Positions 7,199 through 23,592 of a DNA stretch of 64,000 bases are shown here, in pieces (the first letter of the stretch is position 1; every line of letters starts with the position of its first letter). The stretch is taken from contig CAWCJS010000034.1 in the NCBI GenBank assembly GCA_963795795.1, positions 620,001 to 684,000 of the forward strand, in the 5' to 3' direction. Origin of the DNA: Palsa-504 sp963795795. Its GTDB lineage: Bacteria; Actinomycetota; Actinomycetes; Streptosporangiales; Streptosporangiaceae. The position numbers and the translations under genes are program-made. The notes beneath the pieces are model-generated. The model did not search any database. It saw only the letters and a list, made by a program, of their open reading frames with translations, and had not been told where the DNA came from.

Positions 7199-7860
7199 CG
7201 GGCTTCACTCCCACGCGTTTCGGACCTGGCCGCACTGCGGACGAGCACGACGCGGCCGCTCGGGCCGGGCACCGCGCCCTTGATCAGGAGCAGCCCGCGC
7301 TCGGCGTCGACCGCGTGCACGGTCAGCGACTGGACCGTAGTCCGCACGCCGCCCATCCGGCCGGCCATCCGCACGCCCTTGAACACGTGGCCCGGGGTGG
7401 CGCACGCGCCGATGGAGCCGGGCGAGCGGTGCTTGCGCTGGGTGCCGTGCGAGGAGCCCAGGCCCTTGAACCCGTGCCTCTTCATGACGCCGGCGGTGCC
7501 CTTGCCCTTGCTCTTACCGCTCACGTCCACGCGCTGCCCGCTGGCGAACACCTCGGCGGTGACCTCCTGCCCGAGCGTGTACTCCGACGCGTCGTCGGTG
7601 CGCAGCTCGGCCAGGTACCTGCGCGGCGTCAGGCCGGCCTTGGAAAAGAGGCCAGCGACCGGCTTGGTCACCTTCCGCGGATCGATCTCCCCGAAGCCGA
7701 GCTGCACGGCGGAGTACCCGTCGCGGTCCGGAGTGCGCACGCCGGTCACCACGCACGGCCCGGCCTGGACGACCGTGACCGGCACGATCTGCCCGGCCTC
7801 GTTGAAGACCTGGGTCATGCCGAGCTTGGTGCCCAGGATCCCCTTCATTTGCTTGCTCAT
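7195..7860 (-). CDS. rplC: 50S ribosomal protein L3
   Basis: A 221-residue protein starting MSKQMKGILGTKLGMTQVFN, with the L3 signature GFKGLGSSHGTQRKHRSPGS. L3 is one of the first proteins to bind 23S rRNA and shapes the A-site side of the peptidyl-transferase centre. It is 13 bases downstream of rpsJ, and its stop overlaps the rplD start. Confidence 0.97.
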   Translation of the reverse strand: MSKQMKGILGTKLGMTQVFNEAGQIVPVTVVQAGPCVVTGVRTPDRDGYSAVQLGFGEIDPRKVTKPVAGLFSKAGLTPRRYLAELRTDDASEYTLGQEVTAEVFASGQRVDVSGKSKGKGTAGVMKRHGFKGLGSSHGTQRKHRSPGSIGACATPGHVFKGVRMAGRMGGVRTTVQSLTVHAVDAERGLLLIKGAVPGPSGRVVLVRSAARSETRGSEAR

Positions 7861-7873
7861 GTCGGTGCGTTCC

Positions 7874-8182
7874 TCAGAGCTTGATCTCGATGTCGACGCC
7901 GGCGGGAAGGTCGAGGCGCATCAGCGAGTCCACCGTCTTTGGCGTCGGGTCGATGATGTCGATCAGCCGCTTGTGCGTCCGCATCTCGAAGTGCTCGCGC
8001 GAGTCCTTGTACTTGTGCGGAGAGCGGATGACGCAGTACACGTTCTTCTCGGTAGGCAGCGGCACCGGGCCGGCCACCCGCGCGCCGGTCCGCGTCACGG
8101 TGTCGACGATCTTCCGCGCCGAGCTGTCGATGACCTCGTGGTCATATGCCTTGAGCCGGATGCGGATCTTCTGTCCCGCCAT
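7874..8182 (-). CDS. rpsJ: 30S ribosomal protein S10 (NusE)
   Basis: A 102-residue protein starting MAGQKIRIRLKAYDHEVIDS with the S10 signature GPVPLPTEKNVYCVIRSPHK. S10 also acts as NusE, binding NusB and NusG to couple transcription and translation. It is the first gene of the S10 operon. The 78 bases between it and tuf hold the tuf terminator, so its promoter is presumably near or within that gap or the tuf 3' end. Confidence 0.97.
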   Translation of the reverse strand: MAGQKIRIRLKAYDHEVIDSSARKIVDTVTRTGARVAGPVPLPTEKNVYCVIRSPHKYKDSREHFEMRTHKRLIDIIDPTPKTVDSLMRLDLPAGVDIEIKL

Positions 8183-8228
8183 GGTGGCCTCGGTGTCCTT
8201 CGCTTGTTGGTCAGTCCGCTGTACGTGT

Positions 8229-8252
8229 GCGGGGGGGCCGAAGCCCCCCCGC
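8229..8252 (-). terminator. GC-rich hairpin after tuf
   Basis: A perfect 10-bp stem GCGGGGGGGC / GCCCCCCCGC with a CGAA tetraloop lies 8 bases beyond the tuf stop codon. It has no long T run on the minus strand, as is common in high-GC bacteria. It probably separates the str operon from the S10 operon. Confidence 0.75.
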
Positions 8253-8260
8253 GGGTCGTG

Positions 8261-9454
<1,194 letters not shown>

Positions 9455-9532
9455 TTGCTTCTCCTCGTTGGTTGCGATCCACCCGCCGTGGTGAGCTGCG
9501 GTGGGCCGGTTTGGGGCCGAACTGTCTGATGC

Positions 9533-11629
<2,097 letters not shown>

Positions 11630-11683
11630 GATTCCTCTATCTCGTAAGTCTGGTTACTCGTAAGTCTGGGTAAGTCTTCGCGT

Positions 11684-12154
11684 CTACCAGCGGTAGTGAG
11701 CGAAGGCCTTGTTGGACTCCGCCATCTTGTGGGTGTCCTCGCGCCGCTTCACGCTGGCGCCGAGGCCGTTGCTGGCGTCGAGCAGTTCGTTCATGAGCCG
11801 CTCGGTCATCGTCTTCTCCCGGCGGTTCCGTGAGTAGGCGACGATCCAGCGCAGCGCCAGCGTGGTGCTGCGCGACGCGCGCACCTCGACAGGCACCTGG
11901 TAGGTCGCGCCGCCGACCCGGCGGCTCTTGACCTCCAGGGTGGGCTTGACGTTGTCCAGGGCGCGCTTCAGGGTGATCACCGGGTCGTTGCCGGTCTTCT
12001 CCCGGCAGCCCTCCAGCGCCCCGTACACGATGTGCTCGGCCAGCGAGCGCTTGCCGTCCTTGAGCACCTTGTTGGCGAGCGCGGTGACCAGCGGCGAGCC
12101 GTACACCGGATCGGTGACCAGCTGCCGCTTAGTCGCGGGACCCTTGCGCGGCAT
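11684..12154 (-). CDS. rpsG: 30S ribosomal protein S7
   Basis: The ATG at 12152-12154 gives MPRKGPATKRQLVTDPVYGS and a 156-residue protein, the normal S7 length. The frame stays open upstream into rpsL but that part is not S7-like. S7 organises the 16S rRNA 3' domain at the E site. Its start lies just inside the end of rpsL, with only one base between the genes. Confidence 0.97.
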   Translation of the reverse strand: MPRKGPATKRQLVTDPVYGSPLVTALANKVLKDGKRSLAEHIVYGALEGCREKTGNDPVITLKRALDNVKPTLEVKSRRVGGATYQVPVEVRASRSTTLALRWIVAYSRNRREKTMTERLMNELLDASNGLGASVKRREDTHKMAESNKAFAHYRW

Positions 12155-12155
12155 C

Positions 12156-12530
<375 letters not shown>

Positions 12531-13085
12531 CCGCGTCTCCGTCTGTCCAGTCGTTCCGGCCCGCGCTCACACGCGAGCCCCGTCATGTTCGTTGCTAGCC
12601 TTCGAGATCACTCAGCGGTCATCTAGGGCCAAAAATCGACCTTGGACGCCCGCCTAACCTGGGCTTTTCTACCCTCCGCCGACCCCCGAGGTCGGGTGTG
12701 TCGCCCTGACTCGGAGTCAGCGGCTCGCTATGAGCCGACTACTGGGAGTGAGAAACCCAAGCTGCCAGCCGGTTAGCTGTCCGGAACCGATCCGCAGATC
12801 GTCAGGCCCTGGCCTGGCCGTCAGCTGGCATGCGTACGTGCCCATGCGCACACGGACACGAATGAAGAACTTACCATGACCCATCTATCAAGCAAAATCG
12901 AGCGCCCACCGACCCGGTCCCTCTCGGGGGCGGCGTGGGTACTCGCACCGCATTGCTCGTACTGGGTTAACACGCCATCGGCCGGGTTTAATCCCTCGGC
13001 GTTTGCGTGCAACCAACGGCCCGGGCCACCGGTATTGATGGTGAGGATGCCGACGGGCCCTCACCGGCCAAAGGGCGGAGGCGCA
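12531..13085. promoter_or_regulatory. Gene-free region: str-operon leader and upstream region of the sigma gene
   Basis: There is no convincing gene in these 555 bases. They must hold the minus-strand promoter and leader of rpsL and the plus-strand promoter of the sigma gene. Two hairpins stand side by side: CTGACTC-G-GAGTCAG at 12706-12720 and CGGCTC-GCTAT-GAGCCG at 12721-12737. They could form a leader structure of the str transcript. I could not place promoter boxes with confidence. Confidence 0.5.
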
Positions 13086-13577
13086 TTGGATCGCGAGGAG
13101 TTCACCAGCTTCTACGCCGCCAGCTTCCACCGGCTGGTGGGTCAGCTCTACGTCATGACCGGAGATCGGGGCGAAGCTCAGGACGCCGTGCAGGAGGCCT
13201 TCGCGCGAGCCTGGGCCCGTCGCGGGCGGATCGACCGGGCCGGATCGCCGGAGGCGTGGGTCCGCGTTACGGCGTGGCGGATTGCTGCCTCCCGGTGGCA
13301 CCGGGCCCGCGAGGGGATGCGGCTGATCCTGCTGACGGTCCGGCCCGAGGCGACCGCGGGACCCGACCCTGACCGGGTGGCCTTCGTCGACGCCCTGCGC
13401 CGGGTGACCGCCGAGCAGCGCCGCGCGCTGGTCCTGTACCACCTATGCGACCTGACGATCGATCAGATCGCCGCCGAGACCGGTGTGCGGCCTGGGACGG
13501 TCAAGGCGCGGCTGGCTCGCGGCCGGGCCGCCATCGCGCCTTACCTGCGGGAGACGGCCGCGCCGGCCATTGAGTAA
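13086..13577 (+). CDS. SigE-family ECF RNA polymerase sigma factor
   Basis: A TTG start at 13086 follows AAGGGCGGAG and gives a 163-residue protein. Region 2 is at residues 5-75 (EEFTSFYAASFHRLVGQLYV, QDAVQEAFARAWARRGRI). Region 4 ends with LCDLTIDQIAAETGVRPGTV and KARLARGRAAIAPYL, a helix-turn-helix. This is the compact actinobacterial SigE-like (SACE/ECF41-unrelated) class often called SigE family. An in-frame ATG further upstream (about 13037) is possible. The next gene, which should encode its partner, is broken. Confidence 0.85.
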   Translation: MDREEFTSFYAASFHRLVGQLYVMTGDRGEAQDAVQEAFARAWARRGRIDRAGSPEAWVRVTAWRIAASRWHRAREGMRLILLTVRPEATAGPDPDRVAFVDALRRVTAEQRRALVLYHLCDLTIDQIAAETGVRPGTVKARLARGRAAIAPYLRETAAPAIE

Positions 13578-13596
13578 CGAGCCAGAGGAGGCCTCA

Positions 13597-14242
13597 GTGC
13601 TTGATCTAACCGACGAACTACAGCGCATGGCGGACGATGCCGCCGGAGCGGCCCGGCCGCTCGCGGCGGACGACGTCATCCGGCAGGGCCAGCGCAGTGC
13701 GCCGGCGCTCCATCATGCGGCGGTTCTGTCGGTGGCCTGTCGGTGGCTGGCTCGTGGCGGCCGTGGTTCTGGCCGTGACCGCGCTGGTCCCGGCCGGCCG
13801 TCAGCCCACCGTCCAGCTGGCGGCCTGGACGGTCGTCAGGGAGGCCGACGGCAACGTCACCGTCTCCATCCGCGAGCTGAAAGATCCGGCCGGGCTGCAA
13901 AGCACGCTGCGCGCGGACGGCGTCCCGGCCAGCGTTACGCTCATCAACCAGCAGAATCCGGCGTGCCAGCCCTATCCCGGACGGAACACCCCGGCAGGGG
14001 GTCACGCCCCTGCTGAAGCGAGGTGTTCCCCGTGCCCTACCAGAATCTCTCGCTGGCTCCGCCCCCTGCGCAGGCCAGCCCAGGGCCCCCCGCCGATGCG
14101 ACCGAGCTAATCCATCGTGGTGATCGACCCCTCGGCCCTTCCCGGCCACGCCGGCGTGCAGCTCGGCGTCAGCCCCGACGGCAAGGCTCTGCTCCTGCCG
14201 CAGGTGGTGTACGCCAGCCTGCCGTGCACCGGCACTAGCTGA
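13597..14242 (+). pseudogene. Frameshifted partner gene of the sigma factor (anti-sigma-like)
   Basis: A GTG at 13597 behind AGAGGAGG opens VLDLTDELQRMADDAAGAAR in frame 1. The sense then moves to frame 2 near 13690 (WPVGGWLVAAVVLAVTALVP, a membrane segment, then a secreted-type domain). It goes to frame 1 near 13985 (PYQNLSLAPPP) and back to frame 2 near 14112 (IVVIDPSALPGHAGVQLGVS, ending SLPCTGTS and TGA at 14240). The plan, a cytosolic helix, one membrane helix and an outer domain, matches proteins that follow SigE-type sigma genes. At least three frame changes make it a likely pseudogene or a poorly sequenced region. Confidence 0.7.
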
Positions 14243-14278
14243 GGTGGTACCACCGACCGTTCGGCCAAAATGAGAAAC

Positions 14279-14313
14279 GGGCTGGCGGCCACTGTGGGAG
14301 TGGCCGCCAGCCC
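14279..14313 (-). terminator. rpoC terminator hairpin
   Basis: A perfect 15-bp inverted repeat GGGCTGGCGGCCACT / AGTGGCCGCCAGCCC around a 5-base loop, 14 bases beyond the rpoC stop codon. It may also end the short plus-strand sigma transcript unit, since the stem works in both directions. Confidence 0.9.
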
Positions 14314-14326
14314 GTGACTGGCCTTA

Positions 14327-18217
<3,891 letters not shown>

Positions 18218-18237
18218 CGTTTGTATCCCCCTTCGGG

Positions 18238-21200
18238 TTAGACCTCTTCGACGCTGCTCGGCTCACGCCGGGACAGGTCAATGCCGAGTTCCTCGGCCGC
18301 GCGGAAGACGTCCTCATCGGTATCGCGCATCTCGATGGCCGCTCCGTCACTCGACAGCACCTCGACATTGAGGCAGAGCGACTGCATTTCCTTGATCAGG
18401 ACCTTGAAGGACTCAGGGATCCCGGGTTCCGGCACGTTCTCGCCCTTGACGATCGCCTCGTACACCTTGACCCGGCCGAGTACGTCGTCGGACTTGATGG
18501 TCAGCAGTTCCTGCAGGGCGTAGGCGGCGCCGTAGGCCTCCAGGGCCCAGACCTCCATCTCGCCGAACCGCTGCCCGCCGAACTGCGCCTTCCCGCCCAG
18601 CGGCTGCTGGGTGATCATCGAGTACGGACCGGTCGACCTGGCGTGGATCTTGTCGTCGACCAGGTGCAGCAGCTTGAGGATGTAGATGTAGCCGACGGCG
18701 ATCGGGTCCTTGAACGGCTCGCCGGTCCGCCCGTCGAACAGCCTCGCCTTGCCGCTGGGGCCGACCAGCCGCTGGCCATCCCGGTTCGGCAGCGTGCTGC
18801 CGAGCAGCCCGGTGATCTCTTCCTCCTTCGCCCCGTCGAAGACGGGGGTGGCGACGTGGGTCCCGGCCGGGGCCGAGTCAGCGCCGCTGGCGCGGAGCCG
18901 CTGCTTCCACTCGGCGTCCTTGCCATCGATCGCCCAGCCGGCGTTGGCCACCCAGCCCAGGTGGGTCTCCAGGACCTGGCCGACGTTCATCCGGCCGGGG
19001 ACGCCGAGCGGGTTGAGCACGATGTCCACCGCGGTGCCGTCCTCGAGGAACGGCATGTCCTCCACCGGGAGGATCTTCGCGATCACGCCCTTGTTCCCGT
19101 GCAGGCCGGCCAGCTTGTCGCCGTCGGTGATCTTGCGCTTCTGGGCCACGTACACCCGGACCAGCTCGTTCACGCCCGGCGGCAGCTCATCGCCGTCCTC
19201 GCGGGTGAACACCCGGACGCCGATGACCTTGCCCTCCTCGCCGTGCGGGACCTTCAGGCTGGTGTCCCGCACCTCGCGGGCCTTCTCGCCGAAGATCGCG
19301 CGGAGCAGGCGCTCCTCGGGGGTCAGCTCGGTCTCGCCCTTCGGGGTGACCTTGCCGACCAGGATGTCGCCGTTGACGACCTCGGCGCCGATCCTGATGA
19401 TCCCGCGCTCGTCCAGGTCGGCGAGCACCTCGTCGGAGACGTTCGGGATGTCCCTGGTGATCTCCTCCGGGCCGAGCTTGGTGTCCCGGGCGTCGACCTC
19501 GTGCTCTTCGATGTGGATGCTCGAGAGCACGTCGTCCTGGACCAGCCGCTGGGACAGGATGATCGCGTCCTCGTAGTTATGGCCCTCCCACGGCATGAAC
19601 GCGGCGAGCAGGTTCTTGCCCAGCGCCATCTCGCCTTGGTCGGTGCAGGGGCCGTCGGCCAGGACCTGGTTCCGCTCGACCCGGTCGCCTTCTTCGACGA
19701 TCGGCTTCTGGTTGAAGCAGGTGCCCTGGTTGGACCGGCGGAACTTGGACACCAGGTACGTGGTGCGGGTGCCGTCGTCGTTCATCACGGTGACGTAGTC
19801 CGCGCAGGACTCCTCCACCACGCCGGCCTTGTCGGCCAGGATCACGTCGCCCGCGTCGGTCGCGGCGCGGTACTCCATGCCGGTGCCGACCAGCGGCGCG
19901 TCGCTGCGCAGCAGCGGCACCGACTGACGCTGCATGTTGGAGCCCATCAGCGCGCGGTTGGCGTCGTCATGCTCGAGGAACGGGATCATGGCGGTGGCCA
20001 CGGACACCATCTGGCGCGCGGACACGTCCATGTAGTCGACCTCGTCCGGCGGGATGTAGTCCACCTCGCCGCCCTTGCGGCGGACCAGGACGCGGTTCTC
20101 CGCCATGGTGCCGTCGGCCTGCAGCGGCGTGTTCGCCTGCGCGATGACGTGCCTGTCCTCCTCGTCGGCGGTCAGGTAGTCGATCTGGTCGGTCACGATG
20201 CCGTCGGTGACCTTGCGGTACGGCGTCTCGACGAAGCCGAACGCATTCACCCTGGCATAACTGGACAAGCTTCCGATAAGGCCGATGTTCGGCCCTTCCG
20301 GGGTCTCGATCGGGCACATCCGGCCGTAGTGGCTGGGGTGCACGTCGCGGACCTCGAAGCCGGCGCGCTCGCGGGACAGGCCGCCGGGGCCCAGCGCCGA
20401 CAGGCGGCGCTTGTGGGTCAGGCCGGCCAGCGGGTTGGTCTGGTCCATGAACTGGGAGAGCTGGCTGGTGCCGAAGAACTCCTTGATCGAGGCCACCACG
20501 GGGCGGATGTTGATCAGGGTCTGCGGCGTGATCGCCTCGACGTCCTGGGTGGTCATCCGCTCCCTGACCACGCGCTCCATCCGGGCCAGGCCCAGCCGGA
20601 CCTGGTTCTGGATCAGCTCGCCCACGGTGCGCAGCCGGCGGTTGCCGAAGTGGTCGATGTCGTCGGTCTCCAGCGGCAGGACCTGGTCGCCGGCGATCAT
20701 CTCCTCCTCGCCGGCGTGCAGCCGGACGAGGTACTCGATGGTCGCGACGATGTCGTCCTCGCACAGGACGCCCTGCCGGATCGGCAGGTCCAGGCCGAGC
20801 TTGCGGTTGACCTTGTAACGGCCCACCTTGGCCAGGTCGTACCGCTTCGGGTTGAAGTACAGGTTGTCCAGCAGCGCCTGGGCCGACTCGCGCGTCGGCG
20901 GCTCACCGGGCCGGAGCTTGCGGTAGATGTCGAGCAGCGCCTCGTCCTGGCCGGCCGTGTGGTCCTTCTCCAGGGTGGCGCGCATGGCCTCGAACCCGCC
21001 GAACCTGTCCAGGATCCTCGCGTCGTCCCAGCCCAGCGCCTTCAGCAGGACGGTGACGCTCTGCTTGCGCTTGCGGTCGATGCGGACGCCCACGCTGTCC
21101 CGCTTGTCGATCTCGAACTCCAGCCAGGCGCCCCGGCTCGGGATTACCTTGCAGGAGTAGATGTCCTTGTCCGAGGTCTTGTCGACCTGGCGGTCGAAGT

Positions 21201-21720
21201 ACACGCCGGGCGAGCGGACCAGCTGGCTGACCACGACCCGCTCGGTGCCGTTGATGATGAACGTGCCCTTGGCGGACATGAGCGGGAAGTCACCCATGAA
21301 CACCGTCTGGCTCTTGATCTCGCCCGTGGTGTTGTTGATGAACTCCGCCGTCACGAACATCGGGGCGGAGTACGTCATGTCCTTGTCCTTGCACTCCTCG
21401 GCGGAGTACTTAGGCGGCTCAAACCGGTGGTCGCGGAACGACAGCGACATGGTTCCCGAGAAGTCCTCGATCGGGCTGATCTCCTCGAAGATCTCCTCGA
21501 GGCCCGACTGCTCGGGGACGTCCTTGCGCCCGGCTTCCTTGGCCTCGTTGATCCGGGCTTGCCACCTGTCGTTGCCGAGCAGCCAGTCGAACGACTCGGT
21601 CTGCAGGGCGAGGAGGTCGGGCACCTTGAGCGGCTCCTGGATCCGCGCGAAGGACACGCGGGGAGGACCGGAAAGTGCTGGGGGGGTGGTACGTACGGAG
21701 GCGCTGCGCGATGCTGCCAA
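18238..21720 (-). CDS. rpoB: RNA polymerase beta subunit
   Basis: The TTG at 21718-21720, preceded by GGAAGGACC, gives (M)AASRSASVRTTPPALSG and 1160 residues, matching actinobacterial RpoB. The frame extends 15 codons upstream to an ATG, but with no family support. The rifampicin region reads GTSQLSQFMDQTNPLAGLTH, with Asp516, His526 and Ser531 (E. coli numbering) as in sensitive strains but Thr518 (20437-20439) and Ala522 (20425-20427) in place of Asn and Ser. The C-terminal clamp region is normal. Confidence 0.97.
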   Translation of the reverse strand: MAASRSASVRTTPPALSGPPRVSFARIQEPLKVPDLLALQTESFDWLLGNDRWQARINEAKEAGRKDVPEQSGLEEIFEEISPIEDFSGTMSLSFRDHRFEPPKYSAEECKDKDMTYSAPMFVTAEFINNTTGEIKSQTVFMGDFPLMSAKGTFIINGTERVVVSQLVRSPGVYFDRQVDKTSDKDIYSCKVIPSRGAWLEFEIDKRDSVGVRIDRKRKQSVTVLLKALGWDDARILDRFGGFEAMRATLEKDHTAGQDEALLDIYRKLRPGEPPTRESAQALLDNLYFNPKRYDLAKVGRYKVNRKLGLDLPIRQGVLCEDDIVATIEYLVRLHAGEEEMIAGDQVLPLETDDIDHFGNRRLRTVGELIQNQVRLGLARMERVVRERMTTQDVEAITPQTLINIRPVVASIKEFFGTSQLSQFMDQTNPLAGLTHKRRLSALGPGGLSRERAGFEVRDVHPSHYGRMCPIETPEGPNIGLIGSLSSYARVNAFGFVETPYRKVTDGIVTDQIDYLTADEEDRHVIAQANTPLQADGTMAENRVLVRRKGGEVDYIPPDEVDYMDVSARQMVSVATAMIPFLEHDDANRALMGSNMQRQSVPLLRSDAPLVGTGMEYRAATDAGDVILADKAGVVEESCADYVTVMNDDGTRTTYLVSKFRRSNQGTCFNQKPIVEEGDRVERNQVLADGPCTDQGEMALGKNLLAAFMPWEGHNYEDAIILSQRLVQDDVLSSIHIEEHEVDARDTKLGPEEITRDIPNVSDEVLADLDERGIIRIGAEVVNGDILVGKVTPKGETELTPEERLLRAIFGEKAREVRDTSLKVPHGEEGKVIGVRVFTREDGDELPPGVNELVRVYVAQKRKITDGDKLAGLHGNKGVIAKILPVEDMPFLEDGTAVDIVLNPLGVPGRMNVGQVLETHLGWVANAGWAIDGKDAEWKQRLRASGADSAPAGTHVATPVFDGAKEEEITGLLGSTLPNRDGQRLVGPSGKARLFDGRTGEPFKDPIAVGYIYILKLLHLVDDKIHARSTGPYSMITQQPLGGKAQFGGQRFGEMEVWALEAYGAAYALQELLTIKSDDVLGRVKVYEAIVKGENVPEPGIPESFKVLIKEMQSLCLNVEVLSSDGAAIEMRDTDEDVFRAAEELGIDLSRREPSSVEEV

Positions 21721-22192
21721 CAGGGGTCCTTCCGAACTATTTCGCGGAACTATCACCGCACGCACGCCAAACGCCCCACGGCAAAGCCCCGTCGACGCGA
21801 GGGAGATACCGAGGACGTTAGAGTGCAGCGCAAACTAGCAGTGTAGCAGACGGCCACACCGCTGGTCAACTGTACGCCACTATGAGATTCACGGTTGCTC
21901 CGCAGCATCGCTCTTCAGCGGCCAAACGTCAAGTCCAAACCGGGCACTCTGGGCAACATTTGCTGAGTGACAGATACCACATCTGGTTGATGTGTAAGGC
22001 ACAACACGCGGGGGTAGGACTTTATTTCCGTGCCTGGTGACGGCGGGCCGGGTCCGGCCCGCTCGATCGCCCCCACTCGCGACGAGACCCGGGTCCAGGC
22101 CGTGGAACTGGCCTGAAGCCCGGGTCCTGCCGTCTCGCGGCCCGCGGCGGCCCGGTATCGGGTCCGCCCGGCGCGTCCTACTTGGCGCGGTC
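21721..22192 (-). promoter_or_regulatory. rplL-rpoB intergenic region with two hairpins
   Basis: These 472 bases contain no gene. On the minus strand, after rplL, come a large hairpin at about 22078-22140 (core ACCCGGG / CCCGGGT at 22087-22125 enclosing CAGGCC / GGCCTG) and a second at 22043-22062 (GCGGGCCGG-GT-CCGGCCCGC). The first is a likely terminator or attenuator that sets the ratio of rplJL to rpoBC transcripts. The remaining 300 bases to rpoB should hold the rpoB promoter, which I could not locate exactly. Confidence 0.65.
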
Positions 22193-22585
22193 CTACTTGA
22201 CGGTCACGCTGGCGCCAGCGCCCTCGAGGGCCGCCCGCGCCTTTTCCGCGCTCTCCTTGTTGACCTTCTCGAGCACGAGCTTGGGCGCGCCGTCCACCAG
22301 GTCCTTGGCCTCCTTGAGGCCGAGGCTGGTCAGGCTGCGCACCTCCTTGATGACCTGGATCTTCTTCTCGCCGGCGGCCTCCAGGATGACGTCGAACTCA
22401 TCCTGCTCCTCGGCCTGCTCGGCCTCGCCGCCGCCGGCGCCGCCCGCCGCGGGAGCGGCCACCGCCACCGGGGCGGCCGCCTTCACGTCGAACGTCTCCT
22501 CGAACTGCTTGACGAACTCGGACAGCTCCAGGAGGGTCATCTCCTTGAAGGCCTCAAGCAGGTCGGCGCTACTCATCTTCGCCAT
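22193..22585 (-). CDS. rplL: 50S ribosomal protein L7/L12
   Basis: A 130-residue stalk protein. The N-terminal dimerisation part (SSADLLEAFKEMTLLELSEF) is followed by an Ala/Gly hinge (AAPAAGGAGGGEAEQAEEQ). The C-terminal factor-binding domain carries VIKEVRSLTSLGLKEAKDLV and ends in SVTVK. L7/L12 recruits the GTPase factors. It is 44 bases downstream of rplJ and followed by a hairpin. Confidence 0.98.
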   Translation of the reverse strand: MAKMSSADLLEAFKEMTLLELSEFVKQFEETFDVKAAAPVAVAAPAAGGAGGGEAEQAEEQDEFDVILEAAGEKKIQVIKEVRSLTSLGLKEAKDLVDGAPKLVLEKVNKESAEKARAALEGAGASVTVK

Positions 22586-22629
22586 GGTGGTAATTCCTCT
22601 GTTCCTTAGTTCCTGAACCTGTGGTCTGG

Positions 22630-23220
22630 TCAGCCTTCGTCGGCTGGGTCGGCCGGGGCCGGTGCGTCCGCGGGAGCCTCCGCAGTGACAGTCCCGCCTT
22701 CGGCGGTCGCGCGCTGGGCGCGCAGCGCCTCGACCAGCTGGGCCATCTGCACCGGCAGCGCGTTGAACGTCGCGGCCGCGCCGGCCAGGGACGCCTTCAT
22801 CGCGCCGGCCAGCTTGGCCAGCAGGACTTCGCGCGGTTCCAGGTCGGCCAGCTTGATGATCTCCGCGGAGGTGATCGCCTTGCCGTCGAGCACGCCGCCC
22901 TTGATCACTAGCAGCGGGTTCGCCTTGGCGAAGTCGCGCAGGCCCTTGGCGGCCTCGACCACGTCGCCGTCGACGAACGCGACCGCCGACGGTCCGACCA
23001 GCAGCGATGACAGCTGGTCGGTCAGCCCCGCCTCGGTGACCGCGATCTTGGTCAGGGTGTTCTTGACCACAGCGAACGTGGCGTTGCCCCCGAGCGACTT
23101 GCGCAGCTCGGCGAGCTGGGCCACGGTGAGGCCGCGGTACTCGGTCAGCACGGCGCCGGATGAGCCCCTGAACCGCTCGGTGAGCTCAGCGACCTCGGCT
23201 ACCTTCTCGGCGTTCGGCAT
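22630..23220 (-). CDS. rplJ: 50S ribosomal protein L10
   Basis: A 196-residue stalk base protein starting MPNAEKVAEVAELTERFRGS with GAVLTEYRGLTVAQLAELRK. The C-terminal helix that carries L7/L12 dimers is followed by an Ala/Pro-rich acidic tail (PADAPAPADPADEG). In many bacteria the L10-L12 complex represses its own messenger by binding a leader structure, and the long leader upstream here fits that. Confidence 0.97.
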   Translation of the reverse strand: MPNAEKVAEVAELTERFRGSSGAVLTEYRGLTVAQLAELRKSLGGNATFAVVKNTLTKIAVTEAGLTDQLSSLLVGPSAVAFVDGDVVEAAKGLRDFAKANPLLVIKGGVLDGKAITSAEIIKLADLEPREVLLAKLAGAMKASLAGAAATFNALPVQMAQLVEALRAQRATAEGGTVTAEAPADAPAPADPADEG

Positions 23221-23592
23221 GTGCCTCCTCTCTAGTGCCGAGAACTTCTTTCTCGGTTACGTAGCAGCCGAAGGCACGAAAACGCCCCGGGCGCGAGGCG
23301 CACGGGGCGGCACGACCAGCCCCGGAGGGCGGGCGATACAGCTCAGTTCACCTGCGCGGGACGTCCGGCCGGATCTGGTGATCCAGCCGGAGCCTTCGGG
23401 CGTCGCATTCGCGACGTCATCCAGCGGTCTTCGGCGTCAATGAGTCTACGGGCCCCAGCTCACCCGGCAAAATCGGAATCGCGACAGGTTATCCGGGAGG
23501 ATCCGGGCTTGCGGGAGGATCGGGGGGACTGGAGTGCACCAAATGCTCCCGAGAACCCCGATCCTCCCGCACAATTCCGGCGAGCGCGGCCG
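23221..23592 (-). promoter_or_regulatory. rplJ (L10) leader and rplKA terminator
   Basis: A gene-free stretch of 372 bases between rplA and rplJ. It has a perfect 16-bp inverted repeat, TGCGGGAGGATCGGGG at 23510-23525 and its complement at 23556-23571, enclosing 30 bases. Another hairpin, CGCCCCG / CGGGGCG, lies at 23284-23309. The first is 22 bases beyond the rplA stop and may be a terminator. The rest matches the position of the known L10 leader that mediates feedback by L10-L12. I place this by position and hairpins, not by a covariance match. Confidence 0.6.

Noticed and set aside
12876..13085. N-terminal extension of the SigE-type sigma factor to an upstream ATG at 12876
   Set aside because: The extra 70 residues do not resemble sigma region 1 or 2, and a TTG with a good ribosome site lies at the start of the homologous part.
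18643..21846. Very long plus-strand open frame opposite rpoB
   Set aside because: It is the antisense of a fully convincing rpoB. Long antisense frames are expected at this GC content, and the translation has no domain likeness.
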